DNA of 64,000 nt from Bdellovibrionaceae bacterium UBA6502 (GTDB lineage Bacteria > Bdellovibrionota > Bdellovibrionia > Bdellovibrionales > UBA840): assembly GCA_002436415.1 (NCBI GenBank), contig DJMA01000050.1, forward strand, positions 1-64,000, given 5' to 3'. Shown here in pieces: positions 34,014-42,856 of this stretch. The notes under the pieces are model-generated. The model saw only the letters and a list, made by a program, of their open reading frames with translations, did no database searches and had not been told where the DNA came from. Made by a program: the position numbers and the translations under genes. The first letter of the stretch is position 1; every line of letters begins with the position of its first letter.

Positions 34014-35375
34014 ATGAAAAATACCAAAACAATATTTAGAACGACAGCACTAGTGGCATCTTTTTCTTTACTAGTGTCTTGTTTTCACTCAGTGGAGAAA
34101 AAGGAATTTAATACGGATCTTTCCAAGCAAGATGTTATGCAACGATTAGACAATCAATATTATAAAGCTTATGGCCTACACGCAGACTTGCTAGCATCAG
34201 ATTCCTTTGAAGAAGGAAGTGAAATATATAAAGAACTGCAAGAGGAAGTTAACGAAACAGACAATACTGAAGAATTTTATGAAGATGCAGCTTATGCAAA
34301 TGCTTACTTCACTAAAGCAGTACAAAAAGCGGAATCAAAAAAGGAATTAGTGAAGCCGATTTTGGAAGCCCGAATTAATGCGGTAAGAGCGGGAGCGCAA
34401 GATTATGAAGACACCAGAGAAGCTCTAGAAGAAGTTGATGATGATGTAATTGCATTTTCGGAGAACTTTTCGAAAACTCTAAATCCTGAAACCTTTGCTG
34501 GTCTACAAAAAGATTACCTAAGTGTTGAGGCTGATGCCGTTAAGAGAACTCAACTAAATTTAGTATATAATGTTTTAGACCAAGTAGAAGAAAAGGATGC
34601 TGAAGATCTAGCTCCGAAGACTTATAACTCAACGATCCAGTCTCTTAAGACGGCTGAGAATGCAATTGCTAGAAATGTCAGAAACATGGATGCCTACAGT
34701 GATGAGGTATTGAGAGCGAAAAAATCTGCTGTTTTACTTCAGGATGTAATTGGGGTTATTACTTCAAAGGAATCGGATGTTGCTGAAGATGTGGCTCTAG
34801 ATATTGTTAAAAAAGATCGCAAACTAATGGATTATAATTCTCGTATTTCTCAGATGGATGCTGAGTTAGAGAGTGCGAATACAGTGATGTCATCTCTTAG
34901 TATGGAAGTTGCCATGAATGAAAATACAATTTCCACATTAAAGTCAAAAGAAGCACGAGAAAAGCAGGTAAAAGAAGTAATTGCTAGTTTTTCTGATAAA
35001 GAGGCAAATGTAGTAACAAAAGGAAATGATGTTGTAATTCAAGTTACAGCGTTTAACTTTCCTTTTAATAGTAGCGAGTTGCCAAGTGGTGCAGATAAGC
35101 TAATCGCAAAAGTATCTGAGTCAGCGGAGAAACTAAAAGCAGACAAAGTTTTAGTTCAAGGACATGCTGACTCTACTGGTGATCAAGCATACAACGAGAA
35201 ATTGAGTGAAAAACGTGCCGAAACGGTTGCCAAAGCTCTTAGGGATCAAACAGATATTTCTATTGATACCGAGGCAGTAGGTGAGCGAAGCCCAATTATC
35301 GGTAATGATATTAAAGATAAAAGGGCAATGAACCGCAGAGTTGATATTATCCTTAAGGATGTAATGGCTCTGTAG
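34014..35375 (+). CDS. Lipoprotein with coiled-coil body and C-terminal OmpA domain
   Basis: The 453-residue protein has lipobox LLVSC (about Cys23), a long acidic, helical body (about 30-330) and a C-terminal OmpA-like domain (about 345-450). The domain shows NFPFNSSELPSGADK, VQGHADSTGD, LSEKRAETVAKAL and NRRVDIIL, which are the peptidoglycan-binding landmarks. It probably tethers the outer membrane to the wall, as Pal does, but its body is far longer than Pal. GGAG precedes the ATG. It lies downstream of the CsbD-like gene and has its own terminator. Confidence 0.9.
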   Translation: MKNTKTIFRTTALVASFSLLVSCFHSVEKKEFNTDLSKQDVMQRLDNQYYKAYGLHADLLASDSFEEGSEIYKELQEEVNETDNTEEFYEDAAYANAYFTKAVQKAESKKELVKPILEARINAVRAGAQDYEDTREALEEVDDDVIAFSENFSKTLNPETFAGLQKDYLSVEADAVKRTQLNLVYNVLDQVEEKDAEDLAPKTYNSTIQSLKTAENAIARNVRNMDAYSDEVLRAKKSAVLLQDVIGVITSKESDVAEDVALDIVKKDRKLMDYNSRISQMDAELESANTVMSSLSMEVAMNENTISTLKSKEAREKQVKEVIASFSDKEANVVTKGNDVVIQVTAFNFPFNSSELPSGADKLIAKVSESAEKLKADKVLVQGHADSTGDQAYNEKLSEKRAETVAKALRDQTDISIDTEAVGERSPIIGNDIKDKRAMNRRVDIILKDVMAL

Positions 35376-35399
35376 TATTAACATTTTTTTTCAACCTTG

Positions 35400-35433
35400 A
35401 AGGGAGCTGTAACAGGCTCCCTTCTCTTTTTTT
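35400..35433 (+). terminator. Terminator of the OmpA-domain lipoprotein gene
   Basis: AAGGGAGC and GCTCCCTT form a perfect 8-bp stem with an eight-base loop, followed by CTCTTTTTTT. Confidence 0.88.
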
Positions 35434-35887
35434 GGCTTGAAGAACTGAAATCAGTCTCTTTGATACAAAATGAATCTAAGACGAAAAAGCATAGAGAGAT
35501 GGGAGATTCAATTTTTTGCAAAGCTTAATATTAATTTTAAATTTGCGAACTTCATTGGGGATGGATCTAAGAAAAGTTAAAAAAGTCTCTATTTGTATTC
35601 CCTGTAAATTGAAATCTAATGCGGCCAAATCTCAATAATCTAAAAAATTCTCAGTATTGTGTGTTTCTACCGCTATTAAAAAGGCCAGTGATTACTAGTC
35701 TTAATTTATACTTTGGTTCTACTAAGTGAAGCTAAGAAAATTTTCTGAATCAGAACTAGTCTTCTAATAACTGTAGATCTATGTGAGCTTTGAAAAAGGA
35801 TAAAGCCACAAAATTTCTAAAGAATTATATTGTTGAAAATTAATTGTGGGATTGAGGATTAAATCAATTCTTCTTAAAAATATTTCG
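35434..35887. other. Gene-free AT-rich stretch
   Basis: No supported gene or RNA. A 36-codon frame from the ATG at about 35470 has no ribosome binding site and no recognisable protein. The region ends at repeat copy B. Confidence 0.5.
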
Positions 35888-36022
35888 CTCGCGGAGGCCT
35901 TCCCTTGGTCTAGGACTGTTGGATTCAACAAATTGTAATGGTGGTATGTAGACAGTCAGATCGAAAACACTGACAGATAGAATTTAAAATGGAAGACTTG
36001 GAAAGCTCCTTCTGACAATGTT
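35888..36022. repeat. 135-bp dispersed intergenic repeat, copy B
   Basis: This is the direct-orientation partner of copy A at 33300-33435. The core ggaggccttcccttggtcta and following bases are nearly identical, with differences such as AATGAGA versus ATGTAGA near the middle. The two copies flank the CsbD/OmpA gene pair 2.6 kb apart. Confidence 0.9.
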
Positions 36023-36180
36023 TTATCGAATTTTTCCTAAAAATAAAAATCGAAGTTTTTTTCGTCATATATAAGTCATTCTTATGGAAAGAAGCTTATT
36101 ATTATCTATGTTTCATTTGATTTGCTTTTATATAAACTAACTAAATTACTTAGTAAGCAAAATAAAATCTAGGGAGTCAA

Positions 36181-36208
36181 AAAAAGCCTCTTCGTAAAGA
36201 GGCTTTTT
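36181..36208 (-). terminator. Bidirectional terminator of the papain-like protease gene
   Basis: AAAAAGCCTCTT and AAGAGGCTTTTT form a perfect 12-bp stem around CGTA, 16 bases after the protease stop on the minus strand. Confidence 0.93.
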
Positions 36209-36223
36209 ATATTTTAAAATAGT

Positions 36224-37828
36224 TTATCTAAGGACTACAACATGGGTCATTAGTTGCCTTAGGAAGCTGATGTCCACGTGAATAATGCCATTGTCACCAT
36301 AGCCTTCACCCCACGAGTTTTGTACTCTGAGGCTAACGATACCACCATTAACATCGAACTCAGCCCCTACAATCACTAAAGCATGCCCACCGCGGATTTT
36401 TGGCTTTCTCGGATAGGGTCTAAGTGTAGAAAGACCAGAAGCTGCATCCATTGTTTGAAAGCTTTCACCAGTCATAGGGTTCTTAACCATACCTTCAGGG
36501 ATTTGTAGAGAAATATAAACCGGCTTTCCTTCATCTAACTCTTCTTTTATTTTTTTTGAAAAAAGCTCTTCTTTCATATCCCTAACTTGGTAAGGGAAGC
36601 TTTCGTAATGAATATTTAAATTGTGATCAACGAGTTCAACTTCACTGTAATGATCTATTTGATCTTTATTGTATGGCTTGATCCTCCAAACTTCGCTTTT
36701 GGAAACCTGACTAAGAATAAAGTTTTGGTAAAACTCTTGAACGCTAATTTCTTTCCCACCAACCGGGATACTCACATGTAAATCATTAGTATAGAACTCT
36801 ACTTTTGTTTCTACGTCTCTAAAAGCTGCTTCCCTTAGTTTTTCTCTTTGTTCTGCAATGTCTTTTCGTGCGGCAGCGACGGATTCAAACTTCCCATCAT
36901 TTAACTCAGCAAATGGATTTCTTTTTTCGTTTTCCTCTAAAAGCCTATGGTGATACAGAGCCATATTTTTTAGCGCATTTAAAAATTTGTCTTTAAACAT
37001 GGCTTTTTTGTAGGATTTAAAAGGTGCCCATTGCTTACTAGGTACACCTGTTCCTAATGACTTTGCGTAGGCCATAAAGTTTAGAAACATTCCACCTTGT
37101 TCAAAAAGCTCCTCATTTTCTTTTACCTGGCTTGTTAAAATTGTGCGCCTTACTTCATTAAGAATGTACATCGCATAAAAGTGTTCCACGGCAATTTTAA
37201 GATGGTCTTCTGAAATGTCTTTGTAGGCAGCTAGGGCCGGGTCTGTTTCGGCTTTGGATTTGAAGTACTTCATTAAAAGTTCGATATAAGCGATTGAAGC
37301 ATAAGCCCAGCAGCTACCAAGACGGCATTGATCCTTAACACCAATGATATCTATCATCGAATCATATTCTCTTTTATCGGTGAAGTTCTTGTCTCTTTCT
37401 CGAAAGACTTTAATGTTGTGTACTAGAACTGCTCGGATATGATCTAAGCCAACAGTAAAGCCAGCGGTTTCAAAAATTTCTTTTGAATCAGAGATAGCGT
37501 TGCTAATTTCTGTTCGAGGATACTTAAGGTCTTGTACATAGGGGCTTTGAAAAAGCAATTCTTCAATGAGTTGTTTAGGTGCAGAGGTTTTCAGGGAGCT
37601 AAAAATAAACTGAGCTATATTTTCTGGTGAATTGATTTTTTCAGCTTCCTTCACGAGAACATCTGAACTTGGTCCTAAGAGATCTAGGAGACTCTTTTTC
37701 GTCGTAGCACTGATCTTACATTTATGCGCAGGAATAAACTCTGCCAGAGCAAAGGCTCTTGTTGAACCGAGTAATATTAAAGTTAAAAGCAAAAACAACT
37801 TCATGCTAGAAAGCTTGCAATTCTTCAA
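36224..37828 (-). CDS. Secreted papain-like (C1A) cysteine protease
   Basis: The 534-residue protein has a signal peptide (about 1-27) and the C1 catalytic set in order: oxyanion Gln167 and nucleophile Cys173 in DQCRLGSCWAYAS, His482 in RGGHALVIVG and Asn504 in VQNSWGEGYGDNG. The N-terminal 130 residues could be a propeptide. About 300 residues separate Cys and His, roughly twice the usual distance, so the domain carries a large insertion. The start is TTG, six bases after GGGGG; an ATG at 37804 lacks a ribosome binding site. It stands alone with a strong terminator. Confidence 0.92.
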   Translation of the reverse strand: MKNCKLSSMKLFLLLTLILLGSTRAFALAEFIPAHKCKISATTKKSLLDLLGPSSDVLVKEAEKINSPENIAQFIFSSLKTSAPKQLIEELLFQSPYVQDLKYPRTEISNAISDSKEIFETAGFTVGLDHIRAVLVHNIKVFRERDKNFTDKREYDSMIDIIGVKDQCRLGSCWAYASIAYIELLMKYFKSKAETDPALAAYKDISEDHLKIAVEHFYAMYILNEVRRTILTSQVKENEELFEQGGMFLNFMAYAKSLGTGVPSKQWAPFKSYKKAMFKDKFLNALKNMALYHHRLLEENEKRNPFAELNDGKFESVAAARKDIAEQREKLREAAFRDVETKVEFYTNDLHVSIPVGGKEISVQEFYQNFILSQVSKSEVWRIKPYNKDQIDHYSEVELVDHNLNIHYESFPYQVRDMKEELFSKKIKEELDEGKPVYISLQIPEGMVKNPMTGESFQTMDAASGLSTLRPYPRKPKIRGGHALVIVGAEFDVNGGIVSLRVQNSWGEGYGDNGIIHVDISFLRQLMTHVVVLR

Positions 37829-38106
37829 AATAGACCCCCATTAAAAAGTGTGACTGTTTTTCTCATTATTTCGAATACTTAGGTAAATTATTTTGCTTTT
37901 TTGAAAAATTAACTGGTGAAAAAAGCTGTGTATTTCAAGTTTTTAGGGGGATTAATGCTTGTGCCATTAGAAGTATTCTGAGTTTTGATTTAGTAAATAT
38001 TTTTGGAATTCTTTCAAAGAACAAGGGGATTAATCTGAGATTATGCAAACATCTTGCGCATTTTTTGCTATATCCTTCCATTTTCCAACGAAAACTCAGA
38101 AGTCTT
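37829..38106. other. Intergenic region between the protease and tRNA-Phe
   Basis: No gene is seen. It contains the papain-like protease promoter region on the minus strand. A G-rich AGGGGGATTAATG near 37945 resembles a start site but opens only eight codons. Confidence 0.5.
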
Positions 38107-38134
38107 TTGACTTATTCCTACACAAGCCTTAAAA
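38107..38134 (+). promoter_or_regulatory. Likely sigma-70 promoter of tRNA-Phe
   Basis: TTGACT at 38107-38112 and TTAAAA at 38129-38134 are spaced 16 bases apart, and the tRNA begins 25 bases after the -10 box. The fit to consensus is moderate. Confidence 0.45.
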
Positions 38135-38159
38135 AATTGCTTCATCGATTTATCGAGAC

Positions 38160-38234
<75 letters not shown>

Positions 38235-38235
<1 letters not shown>

Positions 38236-38356
38236 CTTAATAAAGAAACTTAGCCTTTAAAGCTAAGTTTTTTTTGCCCAAAATTAGAAATTCAGAATGG
38301 CCAGAGAGGGAATCGAAGTGAGCAAGCGGCCTTGTCAGACGTATACGTTTGATAAG
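38235..38356. repeat. tRNA-Phe flank duplication, copy 1
   Basis: The 122 bases from ACTTAATAAAG to TTTGATAAG recur at 38453-38575 with four differences. Each copy holds the terminator hairpin and, in inverted orientation, GGCCAGAGAGGGAATCGAA (38299-38317), which is the exact reverse complement of the last 19 bases of the tRNA body (38213-38231). It then holds a cruciform-like stretch centred on ACGTATACGT (38331-38356). Confidence 0.92.
38247..38275 (+). terminator. Terminator of tRNA-Phe
   Basis: AACTTAGC and GCTAAGTT form a perfect 8-bp stem with a CTTTAAA loop and a T run. An identical hairpin recurs at 38465-38494 in the second copy of the repeat. Confidence 0.9.
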
Positions 38357-38452
38357 GCAAGTCAGCCACGACGGCTGACTTAGCGAGTGAGGCGGCAGTC
38401 TGCAGGAAAAGGCAGGAGCCTTTTCCGAAAAGACATTCCCGATTCGTGTAGT
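38357..38452. other. Hairpin-rich spacer between the two tRNA-flank repeats
   Basis: Two strong hairpins lie here: AGTCAGCC/GGCTGACT (38360-38380, five-base loop) and GGAAAAGGC/GCCTTTTCC (38405-38426, four-base loop). There is no coding potential. It could be a structured RNA or the remains of an inserted element. The second repeat copy lacks this part, so the tandem duplication is partial. Confidence 0.6.
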
Positions 38453-38575
38453 ACTTAATAAAGAAACTTAGCCTTTAAAGCTAAGTTTTTTTTTACCCAA
38501 AATTAGAAATTCAGAATGGCCAGACAGGGAATCGAAGTGAGCAAGCGGCCCTGTCAGACGTATACGTTTGATAAG
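38453..38575. repeat. tRNA-Phe flank duplication, copy 2
   Basis: This repeats 38235-38356 at an offset of 218-219 bases with one extra T in the T run and three substitutions. The inverted tRNA-end sequence (38518-38536) now reads GGCCAGACAGGGAATCGAA, one mismatch from the tRNA complement. Confidence 0.92.
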
Positions 38576-38717
38576 TGCATGTTTAGTTCCACGTTTGACA
38601 TTATGAATGAGCCGGCGGACTCTTAGATCCTGGAATAGTAGTCCAAAAACCTGAAAAAAACTCACCAACTAGCAGTAATTTCCATCTCACCCATGGCATG
38701 TGTCTTGCCTATATTAA

Positions 38718-38864
38718 TTTCGAAAACAAAAAAAGGGGAAAGCATTTGTTGTAAAAGAGAGAGTATCAGGCTACGCAGGAAAAGTTGCTGGTGGTGAGGG
38801 GCATCAGTTTTATGTGCCAGAAGGCACACCATTAAACGATATTTTTGAAGAAATAAAATTTTAG
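38718..38864 (+). pseudogene. Possible headless small ORF before the helical protein gene
   Basis: The frame is open from a TAA at 38715-38717 to TAG at 38862-38864 but contains no ATG, GTG or TTG. It encodes a protein-like peptide with VSGYAGKVAGGEGHQFYVPE and LNDIFEEIKF. AGGGGAAAG near 38733 looks like a ribosome binding site but no start follows in frame. It may be a truncated gene or may use a rare start codon. The next gene begins 8 bases later. Confidence 0.3.
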
Positions 38865-38872
38865 GGATAAGT

Positions 38873-39514
38873 ATGAGTACAGACAATTGGCAAAGAACGA
38901 TTTTGGATGCAAAATTAAAGTTAAAGCAAAAAGATTTCGACGCTGCAGAAGCATTATTATTACCGGCAACAAAATCCAATAATGTTTCGCTTCAAGCTTC
39001 AGCCAAACGAGTTTTGGCTGAACTGAAGGGTTTTCAAGATGATATGAGGTCAGCTCTTGAAATCTTGATGTCATTGCCGAGTGAAGAGCTTGAAGTTAGT
39101 GATTTTGTTAAACAGCTTGAACTATGTCGTAAGCTTAATGATGATAAAGTATTGAATGAAGTCCTAGCTGAATTCGAGCAATACACAAAAACTACTTTGA
39201 AGGACGATCATCAAAAAATTAGTACTGCTTTTGCTATTCTCGAAGAACATATTAGATTGGGTAATGTTGAAAAGTCGAAAGATTATTTTGAAAGCCTAAC
39301 GGAGAAATATAGAGACTTGGGTGTTTATGATAATCACTTTGTTAGTACTCGTGGATATCCTTTTTTGTACAGCTTCTTGTTACTAGCCAAATCGTATTTT
39401 GATGCTTTTTCTTTGCAAGATTTTAAACCATGGCTGGACCAGTTCAGTAGTTCCTTAGATGACTTTGGTAAAACTGAGCTAGCAAGTTTTGTGAAGAATG
39501 AATTGAAGGACTAG
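38873..39514 (+). CDS. TPR-like helical cytoplasmic protein of unknown function
   Basis: The 213-residue protein has no signal peptide. It is predicted nearly all helical, with a repeat-like start (AKLKLKQKDFDAAEALLLPA, then ALEILMSLPSEELE) that looks like degenerate tetratricopeptide units. No catalytic residues stand out. TAGGGATAAGT precedes the ATG. It lies just past the duplicated tRNA flank, so it may belong to an accessory segment, but nothing proves that. Function unknown. Confidence 0.7.
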   Translation: MSTDNWQRTILDAKLKLKQKDFDAAEALLLPATKSNNVSLQASAKRVLAELKGFQDDMRSALEILMSLPSEELEVSDFVKQLELCRKLNDDKVLNEVLAEFEQYTKTTLKDDHQKISTAFAILEEHIRLGNVEKSKDYFESLTEKYRDLGVYDNHFVSTRGYPFLYSFLLLAKSYFDAFSLQDFKPWLDQFSSSLDDFGKTELASFVKNELKD

Positions 39515-39688
39515 ATATTCAAAAAATTAAGCAGCCCTGCAAAAGCTTGTAGTCTGAGCTAGTGCAATTTAAATTCCATTTCAAGAGTTAATATTGCCTA
39601 TACATAGCGATATGTAAGGAAGTACTGCCTAGATATGTTTATAATTTTCACTGCTGTATAGAAAATTTAAGTTGTCGTGTAAAGTCAG

Positions 39689-40516
39689 TTAATCACTAAT
39701 ATCTTCTCCAACCATAAACAAATCTAGGTTCATACAAAAAATTTCTTCGCTCGGAGCAGCTCCGCTAACAGATTGACTTTCTTCAATTAGGTTTAAAATC
39801 ATTTTTCGAATTTTAATGGCAGTGTCTTTATCTATGATACTTGGTGCGGTAAAAAAGACTTCGGACTCTTTTGGCTTTCCCTGCTCCATTCTTTTAATGG
39901 CTTGTATTCGCCAGTTTTGGTGATGACGATTTACGAGGGGGGAGTCAGATGGAATATGTGTACTGGTGCCTTTCCAAGAATAAGCTTCGCTGGTTTTCTC
40001 GATAAGGTCATGTTCTTGCAAGAACATAAGTGCTGTATTCACTTTGTCTAAAGGAAGCTGAAGTTTTTTAGAGATGCTTTCAGGGCTTGAAAAATTTTGA
40101 TTGTTAACAAGTAAACGAATGGCAACCATATACCAGTTTGCGTAGTAGAAGGCCTTGGCCTTGTCATCTAGTTCCTTTTTTTGTGAAACGCGGCTACGTA
40201 TTTCTGATAACTGTTCTCGCAACTTGTTCAACTTAGTTAGGTGGTAATCCTCTAACTGCTTGCTTCCAGCTCGGTCTACTTGGACCATTTCTAAAAAATA
40301 TTCCTCTTCGATACTTGATAGCCCCAGCTCTCTGGTCGTCGCTAATGCTTGCTCCATGGAAAAGGATCTAGTTCCTCCCAGAACCTGACTAATAATCACA
40401 GGAGAAACTGAAATCGCTTTTGCAAGCTGGGCAGAAAAGCCTCTGCCTTGCTTTGGAAGGGCAGAAATATAAGCCTTCAAATAGTCTCTGTAATCGGTGA
40501 AATCGCTAATGTTCAA
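39689..40516 (-). CDS. TIGR02147-family transcriptional regulator
   Basis: From the TTG at 40516, which follows GAGGG by about eight bases, the protein is 275 residues, the normal size for this family. It opens with ISDFTDYRDYLKAYI and a helix-turn-helix (FSAQLAKAISVSPVIISQVL, then GGTRSFSMEQA). It continues with the family's characteristic middle (EEEYFLEMVQVDRAG) and a second winged-helix part. TIGR02147 (DUF4423) proteins are abundant in Bdellovibrionota and Fibrobacteres. The upstream 44 codons of the open frame cross the divergent promoter region and are unlikely to be translated. Confidence 0.85.
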   Translation of the reverse strand: MNISDFTDYRDYLKAYISALPKQGRGFSAQLAKAISVSPVIISQVLGGTRSFSMEQALATTRELGLSSIEEEYFLEMVQVDRAGSKQLEDYHLTKLNKLREQLSEIRSRVSQKKELDDKAKAFYYANWYMVAIRLLVNNQNFSSPESISKKLQLPLDKVNTALMFLQEHDLIEKTSEAYSWKGTSTHIPSDSPLVNRHHQNWRIQAIKRMEQGKPKESEVFFTAPSIIDKDTAIKIRKMILNLIEESQSVSGAAPSEEIFCMNLDLFMVGEDISD

Positions 40517-40549
40517 CTCTAAGCCCTCAAAATTATTAGATTTTATATA

Positions 40550-40569
40550 TATTAGCATAATTGCTAATA
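40550..40569. promoter_or_regulatory. Operator-like palindrome in the divergent promoter region
   Basis: TATTAGCA and TGCTAATA form a perfect 8-bp inverted repeat with a four-base spacer (TAAT), between the TIGR02147 regulator and the small secreted protein gene. The size suits a dimeric helix-turn-helix regulator, perhaps the adjacent one acting on itself and its neighbour. Confidence 0.5.
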
Positions 40570-40650
40570 AAATGCTTAATAAATAGCAATCTTTATATGG
40601 AATGATGCGTAATAATACCGCATTATCTGCCTCGTAGACAGGAGGCAAAA

Positions 40651-40929
40651 ATGAAAAACTTAATTCAAATCACCCAAATCGTACTTTTAGGATCATTCGC
40701 TTGGATTCTCAATTTTCAGGTTCTTTCGGCTAAGACAGAACTAAAAGCAGAAAGCCTAACTAAAATTGCGCAGGCTCATATTCAGCAGAGCCAGCCAAAA
40801 CGTAGTGCAGAGTTTTTAGCTTATTCGAAACAAATAGAGAGTTTGTATCAGTGGATCGACGAGCAAAAGAAATTAGATTTAGAAATTTTGAATGAACAGC
40901 AAATCTTTATCGCTGATCAAAAGGACTAA
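40651..40929 (+). CDS. Small secreted protein of unknown function
   Basis: The 92-residue protein has a signal peptide (MKNLIQITQIVLLGSFAWIL to about residue 27) and a short helical, charged mature part (SLYQWIDEQKKLDLEILNEQ) without Cys. AGGAGGCAAAA precedes the ATG. It is divergent from the TIGR02147 regulator and shares its promoter region with the palindrome, suggesting regulation by it. No family recognised. Confidence 0.7.
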   Translation: MKNLIQITQIVLLGSFAWILNFQVLSAKTELKAESLTKIAQAHIQQSQPKRSAEFLAYSKQIESLYQWIDEQKKLDLEILNEQQIFIADQKD

Positions 40930-41053
40930 AAAGTAATTATTACTTGGGCTGTCTAACGTTTTTCGGAGCAGCCTTCTGTCTTGGGCTCAAACTACATTTA
41001 AAAGCAGTAAAAACAGTTCTTTAGGGGAACATTTTTTGAAAAGGATAATATAG

Positions 41054-42856
41054 ATGGAAAAGTTTAAAAAACTTAATTTAAAACAAATGGGATTAAGCTT
41101 GGTTGTGGGACTAAGTTTGGTAACGGGGAGTGTTGCCTGTAAGGATAAAAACACCCCGTCACTTTCCAATGAAAAATTAGTGGTAGATAACCCAGAAGGA
41201 CCATCAGAGTCTGGCGGGGCAATTATAAACGATCTAAAGGCAAAAGGTCTCTATGATATGTTTAATGAACATATTGCGGAAATGGATCGTAACGCTCATG
41301 TTTACATGTCGGATTTAAATGCTGTTTTCGAATTCTTAATCCTAACTGAAAACGAAGGAAAAGAAGAATTTGAGAAAATTAAGGAAGAACCGCTATTTAT
41401 TCAAATTTCTGAATCAAAAGAGTTTAATAAAGTTTTAAACCCTGAAATACTCTTAGAGATCGCCAAAGACTTAGATGGCGGCAAAAAAATGCAAGCAGCA
41501 CTGGAACGATTGGACCAAGCTAAGGTATTGGTTCACGAATCATGTAAGGCGAAAGAATATATTGAAGGCAAATATGTTTTAGTTGAAAAAGATGCCAGCG
41601 CTGATTACGAGGATCAAATTTGTTTTAGTGCCACTCGGATATTGGCAAAAACTTCTATTTCAAATTTACCAGTAACATTACGTTCTCTTTTTATGCACGA
41701 ATTAACTCATAAAGCAGGGATAAAAGATGAGAAAAAAGCACAGGCTATTGAGGCTTTGTTTTGGTTCTTAAGTGTTAACGGAGTGGAAAAATATTTCTGG
41801 AATCTAAGTTCGGTTGATAATAACTTTAATGCCGTTACTAAGTACTTTCAAAATATTCTAGAGAAGGTCGAAGATTTAAAATCAAAAAAAGACACATTGA
41901 AGAGCAAATACATACAAAAAGTAGAGGCCAATCCCTTTATGAAAGCGCTTAGTGCGACAGATAATGTGGAAGTTCAAGAATCAGGTTTGAAAAATATTTG
42001 GCTTAAAGCTTGGCAATCAACCTATGATAGCAATTGGGAACATAAAGTTAGTATTGATGAAGCAGCTAATTCTATGCTCCTACATAGAGTGCGTTTTGAT
42101 AGGAGGGAAAAGCCAGATTTACCAGAAACTCTACTTTCATTATACGAAATTCAAAAAAAGCTTTATGAAAGAAATAAAGAGTTTCTTGAATATGAGCTAT
42201 ATGAGCTGAGCCTAAAGGAGGGAGAGTCTTTTGAGAAGTTGTTAGGGAACCCAAAATTAGAACAGATTTTAGACTCTACTCTCTTTAACAATGAAATCAG
42301 AAGTTCTGAAAGAAATTTGATGAAAGCTTTTCAATCAGTTTTCAAAGACCTCTACTATCTATTTTTTTGGAGTACTAAAGGCTCTTGGCCTAGTGAGTAT
42401 GATAATTTTGTTAATGGCGATAAATTTGAATTTTGTAATTATATTAAGTTCAGGGCTGAAGATAGATTCATTTACTCCGAAGACCAGACTTATAAGATCT
42501 GTTCTGATCTATTTTTAGATGAAGTTGAGATGTCGGAAGAAGGTGTTACAGCTGCATTGAGATGGTTAGTTCCTTACTCTCAGGCAATTTTCACTGAAAT
42601 ATTCACAAAAATAAGACTTAGAATTCATAACCGTCAGGTTTTCGAATGCTCTACCTATTCTCAATCAAGATGCGAAGATGTAATAAGTGGTGATAAAAAG
42701 GATGATGAATTCTACCACCTAGTAGAAGGCCTAAAATCCTTAAAGCGTAAACCATCGTATGAAAAGGTAGTTTCAGTATTTCAGAACAATTTAAAATGGG
42801 CTATCGAATACTACAAAGCCACTTACGTTGAAAACAGAGGGGGAAAGAATGAGTAA
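41054..42856 (+). CDS. Large lipoprotein with HExxH motif, paralog 1
   Basis: The 600-residue protein has a lipoprotein signal (VTGSVAC) followed by a GPSESGG linker. A zinc-protease-like motif HELTH (His215-Glu216, His219) lies in RSLFMHELTHKAGIKDEK, with AQAIEALFWFL after it (Glu233 a possible third ligand). A conserved Cys pair (about HESCKAKE and DQICFSA) lies just before. The rest is long and helical. The same arrangement occurs in the next gene, which overlaps by 8 or more bases. I do not recognise an established peptidase family, so metallopeptidase activity is inferred from the motif. Confidence 0.8.
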   Translation: MEKFKKLNLKQMGLSLVVGLSLVTGSVACKDKNTPSLSNEKLVVDNPEGPSESGGAIINDLKAKGLYDMFNEHIAEMDRNAHVYMSDLNAVFEFLILTENEGKEEFEKIKEEPLFIQISESKEFNKVLNPEILLEIAKDLDGGKKMQAALERLDQAKVLVHESCKAKEYIEGKYVLVEKDASADYEDQICFSATRILAKTSISNLPVTLRSLFMHELTHKAGIKDEKKAQAIEALFWFLSVNGVEKYFWNLSSVDNNFNAVTKYFQNILEKVEDLKSKKDTLKSKYIQKVEANPFMKALSATDNVEVQESGLKNIWLKAWQSTYDSNWEHKVSIDEAANSMLLHRVRFDRREKPDLPETLLSLYEIQKKLYERNKEFLEYELYELSLKEGESFEKLLGNPKLEQILDSTLFNNEIRSSERNLMKAFQSVFKDLYYLFFWSTKGSWPSEYDNFVNGDKFEFCNYIKFRAEDRFIYSEDQTYKICSDLFLDEVEMSEEGVTAALRWLVPYSQAIFTEIFTKIRLRIHNRQVFECSTYSQSRCEDVISGDKKDDEFYHLVEGLKSLKRKPSYEKVVSVFQNNLKWAIEYYKATYVENRGGKNE

